Positions 20,912-33,544 are shown, counted from the first letter of the stretch. The stretch: 64,000 nt of DNA from Camillea tinctor (GCA_022578605.1 MU394062.1:372001-436000); one strand, 5' to 3'. Made by a program: numbers and translations. Notes: generated by a model not told the origin, from the letters alone.

Positions 20912-22963
20912 CTACAATGATCCGCTATCGCGATGCTCATGCTCGAGTTCGTAAAACAACAGGTATACTTCCCGCTGCATGCTAAGAACCTCATTCGTCT
21001 TGGCCTCTTTGATCTTCTCATCGCTGATCCGCCACCAACGCTCGTTCTGCTTTGCTCGACGCCGGGGTTTGCCACCGTTCAACCTTGAGGGAGGTCGAGC
21101 CGCCGCTTCGCTCTCGGGTGCCGCCGGATGAGACCGTGGGGTTACCTTGGCTGGACTGCCGGGGCGACTGTTCCGCGCTGACCGCGAGATTCTCGACATG
21201 GTTGACCGAGCCGATGCTGCAACAGATCTGAGGCTCATAGTATCCGAATCGCTACCTCTGGGTGCAGAAGTAGGGCTCGAGCGGTGAGGCGGTCGAGTTT
21301 CCAGAGCGGCTTGCGAGCCTGTATCGGTCGAGGGTCGTGGGAGCGTTTCATCGGAGTGAGTAGAGGAGCTAGCCCTGGAGGATGCAGCCACCAAGTCTGG
21401 CGTTGATGCTACAGGACTTGGGTCTCCCGACTTGGGCGTTGCGCCAATGCGGGGGGTAGCAGACGGATTAGGAGTAGCAGCTGGGCTGGGGATAGCAGAT
21501 TTGGTGAAGACCCCAGAAGGACGGAAAGCATTGGGAGTTGAAAAGGGGACTTGGACATTCTGCCGCCGAAAAGATTCGTAATGCCCACTGTGGTGGCTTC
21601 CTTTATGTGTAACAGTACCGAGCAGCTTGTACCTCTTACGGTTGAGCAGACTGCCCATGGGGAGCCGTTCCGGAAAGGATACTTTAGCCGAATTCTTCAG
21701 AGACATTTGGCTGGCGTCATATATCGATCGTGAGAGATGGATGGCCATGATCTTCGGGAAGCCCGTGAGACGGGTATGTTTCGCAATCCTACACTTTGGC
21801 GCAAGGCTTGTATCCGGTAACACGACGTCCGGTGGAACTTTTTCGGGGTCGTTGTCAATGGCATATTGAAGCTTCGCGATATCTTGTCGTTTAGCCGTTT
21901 TGAAATCTTCGGAGCCGGACCGAGCCACCTCATATTCGAAAAGATCCCTTGCGTGCACGAGCCGGCACTTCTCGCACTTATAATCATCCACGTACTCAGT
22001 CTTAAAGAAGCCATCGAGACAAGCATTCAAAGAAGTCGAACTTGCTTGCGGTACGTTTAGCGTTAGTGTGCAAAATGTGCTCTCCTTCGGCCTAGTTTTG
22101 AAGCCGCATTTCTGACACTCGATCTGGCTCTCGTATCTCCCTTCCATAGGGAACCCGTCCTCCTCCTCGTCTTCATCGTCCGCTATCGGCTCATTGGGCT
22201 CTGCGGCGCCTATACTAGTCCCGTCGGTACTACCCGAATCATTCGCGCCAGTAGGTGTCGCATCGTCACCGTTTTCCTCGTTGTCCCTGGTGTCCCGGGT
22301 GTCCCCGTTGTCCCGATTGAGGGCGAGATCGGCAAGTCGCTCCTCCACCGCATCACCGTCCACAGGAGTGGAGTTTGGGGCCGCACTCTTAATTCTACTT
22401 TTCCTCCTCGCAGCTTGTCGTGCTCTCTTCCCTGCATGGTATTCGTCACACAGTCTCTCGGCGACCACCTGTAGAAACTCCTGCGCGTCCTGCTGCTGCC
22501 GGCTGATCCTTTGCTTGAACGCATGCTCTAGCACCTTCACAAAACCGAGAGCCGAGATGCTCTTCCGATATATGGGACGTTCATTGAGGGCGTCGAGGAT
22601 GTCCTTAAGACCCTTAGTGACAATGCCCTCCTGCAGCCCTTTGATCTTCCACTCGGGCGCGTTCCTACGCGCAGGATCCTGCACTATCTCCTCGTACACC
22701 CAGGGCTCGTCGATCTTTCTCCGGTGATTCTCGCGGATCAGGTATATGCGAAGGTCGGTCAGGCCAGCCAGAGCCTGGAGAACAGAGTTGATAAAACAAT
22801 CGTTTGCCGGATTGACAAGACCAACAACACCTTTTTTACGCGCAGAATTAGAATCACTATCGATCAGGTATGTAGGAGCAAAGACATAAACCAGAGTGAT
22901 GGCAGCAAGGGAAGCGCCAGCGGCATAGGTAGCGATGGTGAGTGGTTTCTCTGGCATGATCAT
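20912..22963 (-). CDS. Membrane-anchored ubiquitin-specific protease, Ubp16-like
   Basis: A single exon of 683 aa from the first ATG at 22963 (a second in-frame ATG is at 22957). It removes ubiquitin from proteins. Residues about 9-31 are a hydrophobic helix (TIATYAAGASLAAITLVYVF), so the enzyme is tail-out anchored by its N-terminus, as in yeast Ubp16 of the outer mitochondrial membrane. The USP Cys box is GLVNPANDCFINSVLQAL (Cys56), the Q box is QQQDAQEF (156-163), and the His box is GSHHSGHYESF (His461). CQKC (283-286) and CEKC (330-333) are the usual zinc-ribbon pairs. An acidic insert (DDEDEEEDG, 262-270) and a Ser/Pro/Arg-rich insert (about 480-625) split the catalytic fold. The last box is WWRISDEKIKEAKTNEVL...YLLFYE, close to the C-terminus. 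NPANDCF replaces the common NLGNTCY, which is usual for this subfamily. Confidence 0.9.
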   Translation of the reverse strand: MIMPEKPLTIATYAAGASLAAITLVYVFAPTYLIDSDSNSARKKGVVGLVNPANDCFINSVLQALAGLTDLRIYLIRENHRRKIDEPWVYEEIVQDPARRNAPEWKIKGLQEGIVTKGLKDILDALNERPIYRKSISALGFVKVLEHAFKQRISRQQQDAQEFLQVVAERLCDEYHAGKRARQAARRKSRIKSAAPNSTPVDGDAVEERLADLALNRDNGDTRDTRDNEENGDDATPTGANDSGSTDGTSIGAAEPNEPIADDEDEEEDGFPMEGRYESQIECQKCGFKTRPKESTFCTLTLNVPQASSTSLNACLDGFFKTEYVDDYKCEKCRLVHARDLFEYEVARSGSEDFKTAKRQDIAKLQYAIDNDPEKVPPDVVLPDTSLAPKCRIAKHTRLTGFPKIMAIHLSRSIYDASQMSLKNSAKVSFPERLPMGSLLNRKRYKLLGTVTHKGSHHSGHYESFRRQNVQVPFSTPNAFRPSGVFTKSAIPSPAATPNPSATPRIGATPKSGDPSPVASTPDLVAASSRASSSTHSDETLPRPSTDTGSQAALETRPPHRSSPTSAPRGSDSDTMSLRSVAASARSTMSRISRSARNSRPGSPAKVTPRSHPAAPESEAAARPPSRLNGGKPRRRAKQNERWWRISDEKIKEAKTNEVLSMQREVYLLFYELEHEHRDSGSL

Positions 22964-24778
22964 GGATTCGTCTGCTCGGTTCGTGATGCGTAATGCGCGC
23001 TTCAGTTGGGAATGAACAAGAGACAGAGACCACGGTGTAACTGATTTCACGATCAAACGGCGCGAACAAGAGGTGGAGGGATATTGTATGTCAAGGATCG
23101 GGCGGTGATCTGTGTTCGATTCCGTGGCCCCAACTGTATCTGCATACCGGAGAGTCGGGAACTGTAGGTTTGGAGAGATTCGCTCGGTAGAGGGACTTGG
23201 GGAACTTGGGAACTTGATCGATGGATGACAGGGATTGGATTCGTTCGGCTTACAACGCCGAGTTGACGACGTTCTACCTACGTGCGGAATGCCTGTTCCC
23301 CAGTAAATTATTCATTTCCCATGAGAGCTTAGGGCGATATCGCGAGTTGCAGTAGTGGCCGAACTACAGACGGGATCGGATGGACGGGATGGACGGAAGA
23401 ATGAATTAATTACGACTACCATAAAAATCCATAAAACTCATGAAATTATCATCAATAGAATAGAAGAGAGGGGAAAAGGTAATATGTAAAGAAGAAGCAG
23501 AGGAGGGGGGGAATAGCGCCAATAGGTCAGACAGAAACTAGAAGGAGGATTGTATGTACACTGGGGGGAAAGGGGGGGGGGGGGGAAAGAAAAATGAGAC
23601 CTGAGATAAAATTACAAATGAGGGAACTTGAAGCAAATTTCATCCCACCGAGGAGGGGGGGGAAGAAAGAGAGAGAGAGATAGAGATAGAGAAATGGGGT
23701 ATTTTAGTGGAGGGAAGAATGCGGGATGCCGGGGTAAGAGAAAGAAGAAAAAGTACTTACTACTTACTACATGTACGTACATAGGTCGTACATACCTCCT
23801 ATATACTTACATAATGGGCCTTTTATAGGTAGGTACTAAGTTTAATCAATCTGTCATAGGTTGTAATAGGCCAGGAACTACTTGACGTGAACTAAGTAAA
23901 TCCCTGGATAGGTTATTGGGTTATCAGTGAGGGAGAAGTTGTATGTAAGGTGATAACCTAACCTAATAGATTAGCGGAATACAGCAGCAAACAAATAAAA
24001 CAGCAACAACACATACTCACATATTCACATAAAAAAGAAAAAGGAAAATGAAGAAGAAAAAAGGAAAATAAATACCCAATCCAGATACAATCCGAAGCCA
24101 AGGTTGTAATACAGTTGCATGGCATACATAAAGAAGCAATGAGTTGAGAGGTTGAAGTCTAGTACCAGTTGACATACCCTTATGTAGGTGAGGTTGCATC
24201 CATGGATTCTGGTCCAATCCTTAATTCTGGTGCCTGAACTTACAACTCAAATACAAATTTGAATTTACTAATAACCCCCTGGTTAAGCTTACCAAAGGAA
24301 AAATAAAAATAAATTACTAGTACGAGTCTGGTAGATGCTAAAAGTCAAATGATCCTCGGAATCGGAGACTTCGGATGCGACACAACCACAACTTTTACCG
24401 GTGGCAAGGTGTGCTGTGCGTAAGGCGTGTGTGGTGCAAGTGGACTAGGAAAAGTGCGGGGGGTTTTAGATAGTATCTAATCTTGTGACCATCCAATGGA
24501 ATATTCGATGCTATTGCCCTTTCTAGCCGAGAGCGCAGGCTACAAACCAATATTATGGGACTAACGGGGAATCAACATCAATTAGGTTATATATATACCT
24601 AGGTATATATACCTATATAGGTACATACATAACTTGAATACATACAAAAAAGAAATGTAATCCATCTTACTCTGTAGTATTTCGATATACATCACGGAAA
24701 TAAACCGAACTTAAAGCGACGAAAAGCGTCGTCATGGAAAACGAGAATGAGAGTTGCGTGTAAGCACTAACCACTAGG
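22964..24778. other. Intergenic with simple repeats
   Basis: The left end is the 5' region of the ubiquitin protease. It holds a G-run pair (23563-23568 and 23572-23585), a GA-rich microsatellite (about 23665-23692), TACTTACTAC-type repeats (about 23755-23790) and an AT-rich palindromic stretch near 24590-24625. No gene was supported. Confidence 0.5.
23563..23585 (+). repeat. G-run (G6 and G14)
   Basis: Six G then three A then fourteen G. It lies about 600 bp upstream of the ubiquitin protease start. Homopolymer length is likely to be uncertain in any assembly. Confidence 0.9.
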
Positions 24779-25740
24779 TTAAGGTCTCGTGGGAGGACGA
24801 CCCTCGACGTCCCAGAGTTCACCGTCCAATGCCGTCCGCATGGGCCAGCTAGAGCCCGGCTGGACAACAGTACTTGGCCCTTCAAGCCTTGGAATCTCGT
24901 ATGACATGGTACGCACCATCTTCTCTTTCCTGTTCTCAAGTCCCGCAGCTAAATCAAGGCTGGTGCGTACCATTGCATCAGCCTGTTCGAGCGCTTCCGA
25001 CGTGTTCTGGGCAAATACCACAGTGACTGGTCGTTCTGTGAGCCATGTGGGAAAGGAGGATAGAGTCGGTGGTGTGGTCAGAAAAGCGAGCTCGAGGCTC
25101 GGCAGATCCTTCAGACACTGCCAGAGCCCCCCACTACATATTGGCTGGCAGAATCCAAGCCGTCTCAGTCTATACCACTGCTGCAGGAGCCGCTTGCTTG
25201 GTTCATAGCCCATATCGATCCTCACCGCGTCACACGTACACACAAGCTCCTCCAGCTTCGTCAGTTGAGCAAACCCCGTCTCGTAGCACCGGTCCTACGT
25301 TCAGATGGTCATGCCATGGCGGCAGGCTATCAGATGGTATATCGACCATCAGGCGCTGCAACGAATCCCGGGTGTAACAGAACAACTCCCTCGTCCACTC
25401 GGCTGTGGGCAAGTTATCTAGGCTGTCGCCAAACGGCGCGAGATATAGAGACGTGATATCCAGGAACACGCTGGGAAGCCGAACACCCGAATAGCGCGAG
25501 GCTTCCAAGCATGGAAGGAAGCGGCGCAGGCGCTTGTCACTATCGATATAGAGGCAGTGCCGTTGTAACTCGCGAACCGCAATCTCGTGTGCGGCTCGAC
25601 TGACATAGCTGAATGCTACAAGGAGTCCTGTAGCCGGGTGTGTTACAGGTATATATGATAGCTTGCGGATTATTAGGTAACAGACTCGTCCCAACCTGGA
25701 GTATGATTTCCAGAGGCAAGCGCATCGATTTTCTGTCCAT
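24779..25740 (-). pseudogene. F-box-like gene with frame breaks
   Basis: From an ATG at 25740 the protein begins MDRKSMRLPLEIILQ, an F-box opening. The matching continuation (LSYIP...GLLVAFSYVSRAAHE) lies in another frame after a 34-nt interruption (GT...CTAAT...AAG). That is either an extremely short intron or an insertion. The second frame runs to about 25280, where a GGGG run on the minus strand (plus 25274-25277) shifts it. With one G fewer the text would pass smoothly into DGFAQLTKLEELVCTCDAVR, a leucine-rich-repeat-like segment, and on to a stop at 24779. F-box proteins are substrate adaptors of SCF ubiquitin ligases. It sits at the edge of the gene-poor region, which fits decay, but a sequencing error in the G-run or unusual splicing (a 43-nt GT...AAG alternative exists there) would make it an intact gene. 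Confidence 0.55.
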
Positions 25741-26206
25741 TCACTTTGGCCTTTCTAGGGAAATTGCTCCCAACAGGATGTTGCTAGCGGCATGTCTCCC
25801 TTTGGGTTGCAAAAATGTATGGAGAAGGAAACGTTGATGTTGAACGAGAGTGAGCATTAGGATGACCCCCACGACGGACCCCGCTGATGCCTGTATGAGG
25901 CACATTTCTTTCTACTTACCGACATTCCATCGTATAGTATATATCATATAATATCGCTCTAATGATGTTTATATCCCCCCTTTTAATCAACCCCTTTTAC
26001 GGAACTCCGTCACTAACAAAGGATTCTTTACGTAAGCTCGTCACATTGAACTCTTCCATCATACTTGCTTCAACACTCAGGCGTCAATATGTTAATTATA
26101 AACTTGCTTTGCTAGGGGATTATCATATTGGAAGGGTTGGTCTCTATGATGGACTCATATTGACTCAGCGCGTCGAATCATCCAAATCCATGAAGGTCTT
26201 CGTTAA

Positions 26207-26446
26207 CCTCCAGAGATATTCCGTCTCAAACCCCGCCGACCTAGCTTCATTCCTAAGAAACATAAACATCGATTCGATATAATAGTTTCTGTAGACGGCC
26301 ATGACGTTACCAGGCACTTGAGAGATGGTCTCAGCCAGACTGCACACGCATATGCAGAATTTGATGTACTACCAATACATAACGAGACTGGCTTGCTGAA
26401 CGCCAGCAAAGCACAAGTGGAGGAGGGAGTTTCTGGCAAGGACTAG
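26207..26446 (+). pseudogene. Coding-like relic, C-terminal part of an unknown protein
   Basis: Eighty codons are open on the plus strand, ending in TAG, with no internal ATG. They contain KKHKHRFDIIVSVDGHDVTR and then AEFDVLPIHNETGLLN, a well-mixed, protein-like composition. A CCTCCAG at 26206-26212 could be a splice acceptor, so this may be a last exon whose 5' part is lost or unrecognised. No family was recognised. The opposite strand also has an open run (26165-26347), so the coding strand is not certain. Confidence 0.3.
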
Positions 26447-26516
26447 CCAGTCAACCACGCGCCCATCACGGCATTCTTCAACCAGCCTATGGCTGCTTGT
26501 TCTGCGATGGAATGAT

Positions 26517-26535
26517 AGCCGGGACTATCCCGGCT
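26517..26535. repeat. Short perfect hairpin
   Basis: AGCCGGGA and TCCCGGCT form perfect 8-bp arms around a 3-bp loop, about 70 bp after the stop of the coding-like relic. It could be a chance palindrome. Confidence 0.6.
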
Positions 26536-29500
26536 GTTTTCCAGCCAAACAAAGAAGGTAAAGCCCAAGCAAGGTCAGTTTACGACACATACAACTTGTG
26601 TTCTATACAAGTGTTATGCTTTATCGGCATAATCGTATATTCGAGGCTGGATCCGTAGTTCATGAAAACAGGTTTCATAACACCGGAAGTCAGACTACAT
26701 TCAGTTGTAGATTATAAGCAACGGTGTCAGTGTAAGCCTACTCTAATGCAAAGACCCGATAGGTCCGGAGAGCCACCTCCGAAGAAATCCCAAATCATCA
26801 TACATCCTAACATCAATCGCCTAGGAGACACTTTCGCTTTAGAATATCGTAAGTTTTAACCTGGGTGACCTTTTCCAACACCAAGGTGTGCGTACGCCTT
26901 ACAGCAAGGATTATAGACACGAAGGACTAGGACAAGCTTTTTACTGCTGTGAGGACTATTACACGGGCGAAGTATAAGAAGTCAAGTGGAAAGCTTGAGC
27001 TAACTGGATGTATAGCACCTCAAGCGCTAGTCACAATAAATGATGGCCATCTTTTCGTGGCTCTCTAGCAGTCCTTCGGTTGCTACTTTGGCGCCCGATT
27101 TTAGATCGCTTCCATGGACGACCTCATGAAGTGATTCTCAATCCTTAGTCGTTGAAAGCCCATCCCACTCGTTTATCAGGAACCCGAGAGTTTGGGTCGC
27201 GCGCAAACGTGAGCAAGCATGGGGATATACTAGAACATCTACCGATATACCGTTCGCCCGAAGTTTCTCTAGCTCGCTAATCAATCGGCTGCATTAGGGG
27301 AGTCAGTAGGGGTAATGTCGTTAGCCATATTGTTATTTCTGCTATGGAAAGTTCGAAGACGTAGGTGATACTAGTGAGGATTTCTTTGCCATTATCTAAA
27401 ACAATATCCTCTTGGAAAAGGGGCTAAGTGAAGGACCTTGAGCACAAGATGCAATATCCCACAGGACATCAATAGCCCTGCCAGAGCTTAAATATCTAAA
27501 TAGAAGAGCCGAGTCCCGTTTGTCTGTTTATATGCCGCATTATTTCATTAACAGGGCTATTGGCTTTTGATGGACAAGGGGAACCCTATCATGAGATGCT
27601 ATCTTCCAAAGGACGGCTCCCTTCCCTCCCCTTTTCTTCCCCTTAATCATAATTGAGGCCTAACCTTGCGACTTTAGCATTGCCAGATATCTTTATGTAA
27701 TAAGAGATAGTAAGAATAATATAGCCAATCGTGTTGCCTCGCATGAAGACTTCCCGTAGTGCTATCTCGTGATGTGATACGATATCTCGACCTGCACACC
27801 TCGAGTACGGCGTTAGGAGCAGTGTCCTAGATCATGCGATAAAAGGTAGTCCATATTTGGCGAGGGAATAAAGAGTATCTCATGTATAAGTAACTACCTA
27901 TATGAGAGATCTTGATAGTTCCAGCTCTCAGCACGACAACATCGTGATTACCTAAGCTCTTACTAGGGCCTCACCCCCTTAAACAGGGCTTGGAAATGAT
28001 ACAGGTTACCTCGGTAGACTCTTAAACCCAGAACACGGCTTCGAATTCTCACATAGAAAGTCATGTTTATGATCAAAAGGCTAAAATGAATCACATATTA
28101 TGGGATACACGGAATTCCGTATGTTCCTTACGTGGGGGAAACAGATCATTATCAAGTCTAAGTATCCGGAGTTGTAGTTCCAATCTACCGCACAATAGCT
28201 GTGACAATGTGGTTACTTCAGTTATCTACTAGGGATCAATACCGGTAAACTCTAGATATTTATCTTTTTAGAAGTAATATTTGTTTGATAATCGATTTGC
28301 CCGGTTTTAACCTAGTTGTTGTTTCTGTCGATATCTTTCTACGTACGAGTAATGAGTCTAATTGCTTTCTCTGTTTACCATGCGCCACGTATTCCTCTCA
28401 GCCAGAAAATCGTTTAAGTCACGTTCTATCAACTGGGTGTTTTCGATCATGAACTTGACTACAAACTAGCTCACCTATCTCAAATTCTTTTTGAATCCTA
28501 TTAATGGAATAGCTTGATAAGTGCGTGCCTGATCTACCTATTCTCAAACGATATTTAGCAAAGAGGAATCCCCCTAGGTTCTAAATGAGTTCGCTATCTA
28601 ATTCAGTAACAACATTGCCGCGGAGATGCCAGAATAGCTTGCGCTTCTTGGATATTTATCTGAACTTGACCGATGTAACGATGTCACAGACCCATATCGT
28701 ATAATTTCAAATATATAGACCTCCATCCTAAGCCTGCAACCTAAAGCTGCACCAGTTAACTAGGTATAAGGCGAGGGCTCGTACCATTTCCATGACACAA
28801 ATGCTGAAGCGAATAAGCCCCAATCATATTGGCGAGCTGTGGTTTACAATTTCATGAGTCATAAAGCAAGGCGTAGACGTGGGCGACAGCCACATTATTA
28901 TCTAGCCAATATACAATAAAATCATAGTAATTATCTACGTCCTATTTGGGAAACGATATCACAATAAAGTGTAAGCCTATTATAGGTGAACCATCCAGCT
29001 GGGTCAGGATCTCAAGTGCAGGTGTTGGATGGAGGCACATATGTAGTGGCAGAAGTTATTGCATAGTTTACTTGTAAGCTGACTGCATCAGCCTGACTTG
29101 AAGTTCAGATGACTATCCTATCTATATTCTCTTTTTTGCATGCATTGTTTCAGTACTAAAAACAAAAACTACTTAGGAAAGCTATTCTCTTTCGTCATTC
29201 ATACGAAGCAAATTTTTGTACTAGGATAATATTGGACGAATTGCTCGTCGTATGAAGGCTGACAGCTCACTTTTATCATTTTTTATATCCCATGACTGAG
29301 GTTTTCATGTTTCTGTAGCCTCCTCTCACTTTACTGCACGATCATGTAAGCGCATCTGAACTCCATTTACGTAGGTGACCACATATGGCTCGACAAAGAT
29401 CGGAGAGTTAGTCATTGGCTATATGTAGAATTTGTTATTGGCATCAAGGACGGCTGTTTCTGTACAGAATACTTACATGCAGGCCTTGGCTGCATCCATA

Positions 29501-32406
29501 GCGTGCTCTGTGTACTGTTTACGGTACATGTGGCTGCATAGATGTGTCCCATCGGTTAAGCATCACTGTCTAAAGTAGAAGAGGCAAAGGGCAGGTATCT
29601 TTAGATTTACGCAACACGAGGAGACTACTTCATAGGCCTAGGCGAACATTACCATTAAAAGATAATGATACCGCTGGAAGGGACCGGTTATCCGGGATGT
29701 AGAATTGTGGTTAAAGCCGTGCAAGTAGGTTTGGGAACAAGAAAAGGGGCTTGAGCATGATAGAAAAATTCCATCCCAGGTAGCCGGTCAGTCGGTGTAC
29801 AAAATCATTGATGCGGGTCATTGATTTCTGTCCGTATCCAGTACCAGAACAGACCCTATACTGAACCCGAAGATTGACTCAAGCACCTATCGGGACGATC
29901 GACATGGCGATTATTGGGGGTAATGGATCTATTAGTCGTACGAAATGAGACATCGGACGCCACCCAAATACGACTTCACTCCTCTCGTTGACAGGTCATA
30001 GGACTAGAACAGTTCATCCCAAAGTGCCGGCGGCTGCGCCGAAGACTTCGTGTGTATGAACTGGTCCCACTCCTTTGCATTTTTCAGTCAACGCAAAACA
30101 TCGCTAGCGAGCCGAACACCTACAGTATTAGGAGGCGAAACGCGATGCCAGAAAGGTCGTATGTAAAGAGTAGCGGCGTCAGCACCCGCATTTCGACAGC
30201 GACTCCGCAAACAGTACGTCTCTGACCCGAACATGATTCTATCTAGATGAATCTAGATCTCCGTAGTTTATATTGTTATCTATGGTCATAGCATGCTGCT
30301 GCTTTAAGGCAAAACGTCCGTGAACTAGGTAGGTAGATGGGGACTCTCTAGCATAGCTGGGAAGCCTCGTCTCTTTAGCTGAAATTACCATTCGTCTCCA
30401 GGGTATAAGATGCAGGGGACTAACGGGTACAGGAGCAGGGCTGGCACAGCTGCAATCTATTTGGTAAATTAGAAGGTTGTAGACGAAAAGGTTCTGCCTA
30501 CATAAATGCAAGTCTGTGGGTAGACCCGCAGGGTATAATGAAAAGCTTCTATAACGATATACCTATGTAGCCAAACTACACCGGTGTCATTGTTGTAAAA
30601 GGAATACGCAGAATCGGTAACCCCTCCGTACGTGCGTTGCATAATGCATAATTTATTTTTCGACCTTTCATTCTCCTAGTAGTATGATATCATGAACGTA
30701 GAATTTGAACTATCATGAAAATCTACTTATTTATAGCCTCACCTAACACGTGTATTCTTACTGGTGCCCGACCAAGTAGTATACCGTGAAGTTAGTAAGT
30801 AATCATATCATTAGTAGCTTGTCATATGAAATGGGAAGGGCTGTTGGTTGGCTGTCGTACATATATGCCGTCGGGTATACCTACCTAGCATAATATCGTT
30901 AATTAGGACTAGACCCCGACTCTGTGAGCACTTTCTCAGTCCGGACCACAGGCTGGCTTCACAAGATTCAAATAATTGCCGGCAGGTCTGTGGACTAGTG
31001 CAGCCGGAACCACAATGCGGTTTCCTAGCATAAATTACTCCTATTAAGTTGCTTGGGTGGCAGTTAGCTGACGACATCGTTTAGTGTAGTTTGGTATGTT
31101 TTAAATCGATCGTGCCTAGACCAGGCAGAGCTTGTCAGGCTAACTTGACATTGTCTAGCTGTATAGGGATGTTTCGTCCTTTGACCTTCTTCTACGATGC
31201 TGACGAACAATATTGCCCAACTACCTGGGTAATAAGTCCTTACCTCATCCCAAGTATGTATTATACTCCTCCAACGCCAGTATAACCCAAGATATACCTT
31301 TAATAGTAGCATCTAAACACCTCATCAGAAAGCCTATACTAAATAACAAGTTATTCAACAAGTGTGTAGATATATAATCTCTTTAAATCACCTATCAGGG
31401 CCGCTCTTGTTTTTCATCACCGTGGTACAACGTTCGTTGTATCGTTCTGTTCAACCCTTACCTTCTATACTTACTTGCTTCTTCACACATAGGCCACCGC
31501 TCTTTTTCTTCAACTCTCTACCCATCCATTCTGCAAAATATCACTAGTCGTAAACTTGGGTAGCAATATCACACCAAGCCTAATAATCCATTTTTTATAC
31601 CCTGATCCCCTCCTCACCATAGGTGATTCTGCCCCTATTATCACCAAAAGGGAAGCAATTTTTGCACAATCGAAAAATATTGCATACCAAACCTCCTGTA
31701 ATGACTTGTCTAGCGTGGCCAGGTGGCTCGATTGTGGGGTGATTTGAAAGACAGAAAAGTAACCCTAGCTGCCCTGGTCGACTAGGTAGGATTCAAGCGG
31801 GGGTCGACGAGGATAGACACTTGGCATAGACGACATCCGCAAACGGCTTTTAAAGGTCCAATCAGCGAGATGCGAGGTATGAGAATGCAAATAAGGCTAG
31901 ATCGACTGAACCGTTGTAGAGCCCAAAAAATGCCCGATTATATAGGTTACCAGGTCATGGAGCCTGCCGCTACCATTTCTTCTAATGAACCGGGTTCATC
32001 CATGGCTGATTATACCTACTAAGTACCTACATACTAAGTTGGAACACTCGGAAGGGACATAATATGATATCAAGCAACACTCCTAGGTATCATTCGTATG
32101 GGCTTAACAGTCTGATGACTTCAAGATCAACCTCCGATAATCACCCTTGTGTGCGACTCTACCAAAAGTTATCATAGATACGAAATCCGCATGACTTATT
32201 AAGATAAGGTGACAGTTTAGATTTCTGTAGTCTCGTAGAATGGGAAAACATGTTCACGAATGGGAAGGAAACAGGTGCAGAAGCTTTGGGAACAAACCAG
32301 CGAACGCCCTACATTGGGACGGGCCGGAAATCTCTATAATTCTTATCTAGGTATTGGGGAAATAAACGACGCTACACCACACACTGCCCGAGCCTTCGGG
32401 TCCCTC

Positions 32407-33544
32407 CTAAGCCTGGGACTCGAGAAGCTCAATAACCTTGTGATCCTCCCAAGTAGCAATGGTGCGCGCGCACAGCACGGCGACACGCTCCTCGGACTGC
32501 AGGCCCTTCGGGCAGATGGGCCAGATGATGTTGGTCATGAACGAGCGCCTGTACTCAACCATGAGCTCAGGGTCGTTGCGGTCGAGCTTGGGGCCACCGC
32601 ATTCGTGTAGAGTCTTCAGGTAGTGGTCCAGCACCTCCATCTCGTGCTTGCGGCGGTCCTCAATAGTCAGCAGGGCAGTCATGAAGTACACCAGGTCGTG
32701 GAAGCACGAGGCGAAGTGGAAGGCCGACCAGTCCAGGAATCGAGTGTGGCCCTGGGCGTCGAAGTAGATGTTGCCGATGTGGGTGTCGCCGTGTAGCAGA
32801 GTGCGGAACTTGGGGTTACGCTTGCTGTAGTAAATCTCCAGAGCCTTGATAATACGGGGTCCATCCATCAGGTACTCCGGCATCCGGATACGACCGACCT
32901 CAGGAGCGACCTTATCCCACATTCCTACCATGAAGGTCATGGCCGGGTCATAGTTGTTCCAGATCCCTACGATATACTTGTCAGTCTCACATCTCGATCT
33001 AGAATTATAATATTATTCGGTTTCAAAACTTACATGGATAATCCTCTTGACTCTTACCCCAGAACTGGGCGTGTAGACCGGCGATCTGGGCAGCACCGTC
33101 GAGCACCTTCTCGACGGGGTAGGAGGCAACCTCAGGAGCAAAGGTGCAGCCTTCGCGGACCAAATCCGACATGATGGCAATGCCCTGCTCCTTGCTCGTG
33201 CCGCCCCACCAGCCCTTGGGGTAACCCATGTTCTTAATAAGGGGGGCAATCTTGCTGAAGAAGTCGGCCTCTCGCTGGGCCAAGCTGACAGTCCATGGCT
33301 GGTTCTTGACCATCTCGGGGTCGAATACACCCTTCACACAGATGTGTTTCGGCCGCGAGTTCGAGTCGGCGACCTCGTCGGCATATTCGATAGTGTAGAA
33401 CAGCTTGCTAGCCGTGCCGAAGATCTGGCGCGTCGCCTCGATGGACTTGACCTTGTGACCAAGCACAGAGCCAAGCCACTCAGCCGTCACCTCTTCAGGA
33501 ACGACGGGGAGCTTTTCGTGTGACACCTCAGTCTGAGTAGCCAT
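32407..33544 (-). CDS. CHK/aminoglycoside-phosphotransferase-fold kinase-like protein
   Basis: Two exons (33544-33034 and 32966-32407) joined by a GTAAGT...TAG intron give 356 aa. The start at 33544 is the first ATG in frame (MATQTEVSHEKLPVVPEEVT). The C-terminal half has the Brenner-type catalytic loop LLHGDTHIGNIYF (His229, Asp231, Asn236) followed by the metal-binding aspartate of FLDWSAFHF (Asp249). This is the pattern of the aminoglycoside phosphotransferase fold, near the CHK (ecdysteroid kinase-like) branch. The N-terminal lobe carries an ATP-lobe-like IFGTASKLFYTIEY and a KHICVKGVF lysine. It probably phosphorylates a small molecule; the substrate is unknown. The coding region is clearly higher in GC than the surrounding gene-poor DNA. 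Confidence 0.85.

Larger units (their letters stand above)
25741..32406. other. Gene-poor region (6.7 kb)
   Basis: AT-rich DNA with frequent stops in all frames. Apart from one coding-like relic at 26207-26446 and a hairpin at 26517-26535, I see no gene. I did not recognise a transposase or reverse transcriptase motif or paired terminal repeats. A transposon or gene remnant eroded by mutation is possible but not demonstrated. Confidence 0.5.

Noticed and set aside
26165..26347. Minus-strand 60-residue frame opposite the relic
   Set aside because: It could be coding, but the plus strand gives a longer open run ending in a natural stop; neither is confirmed.
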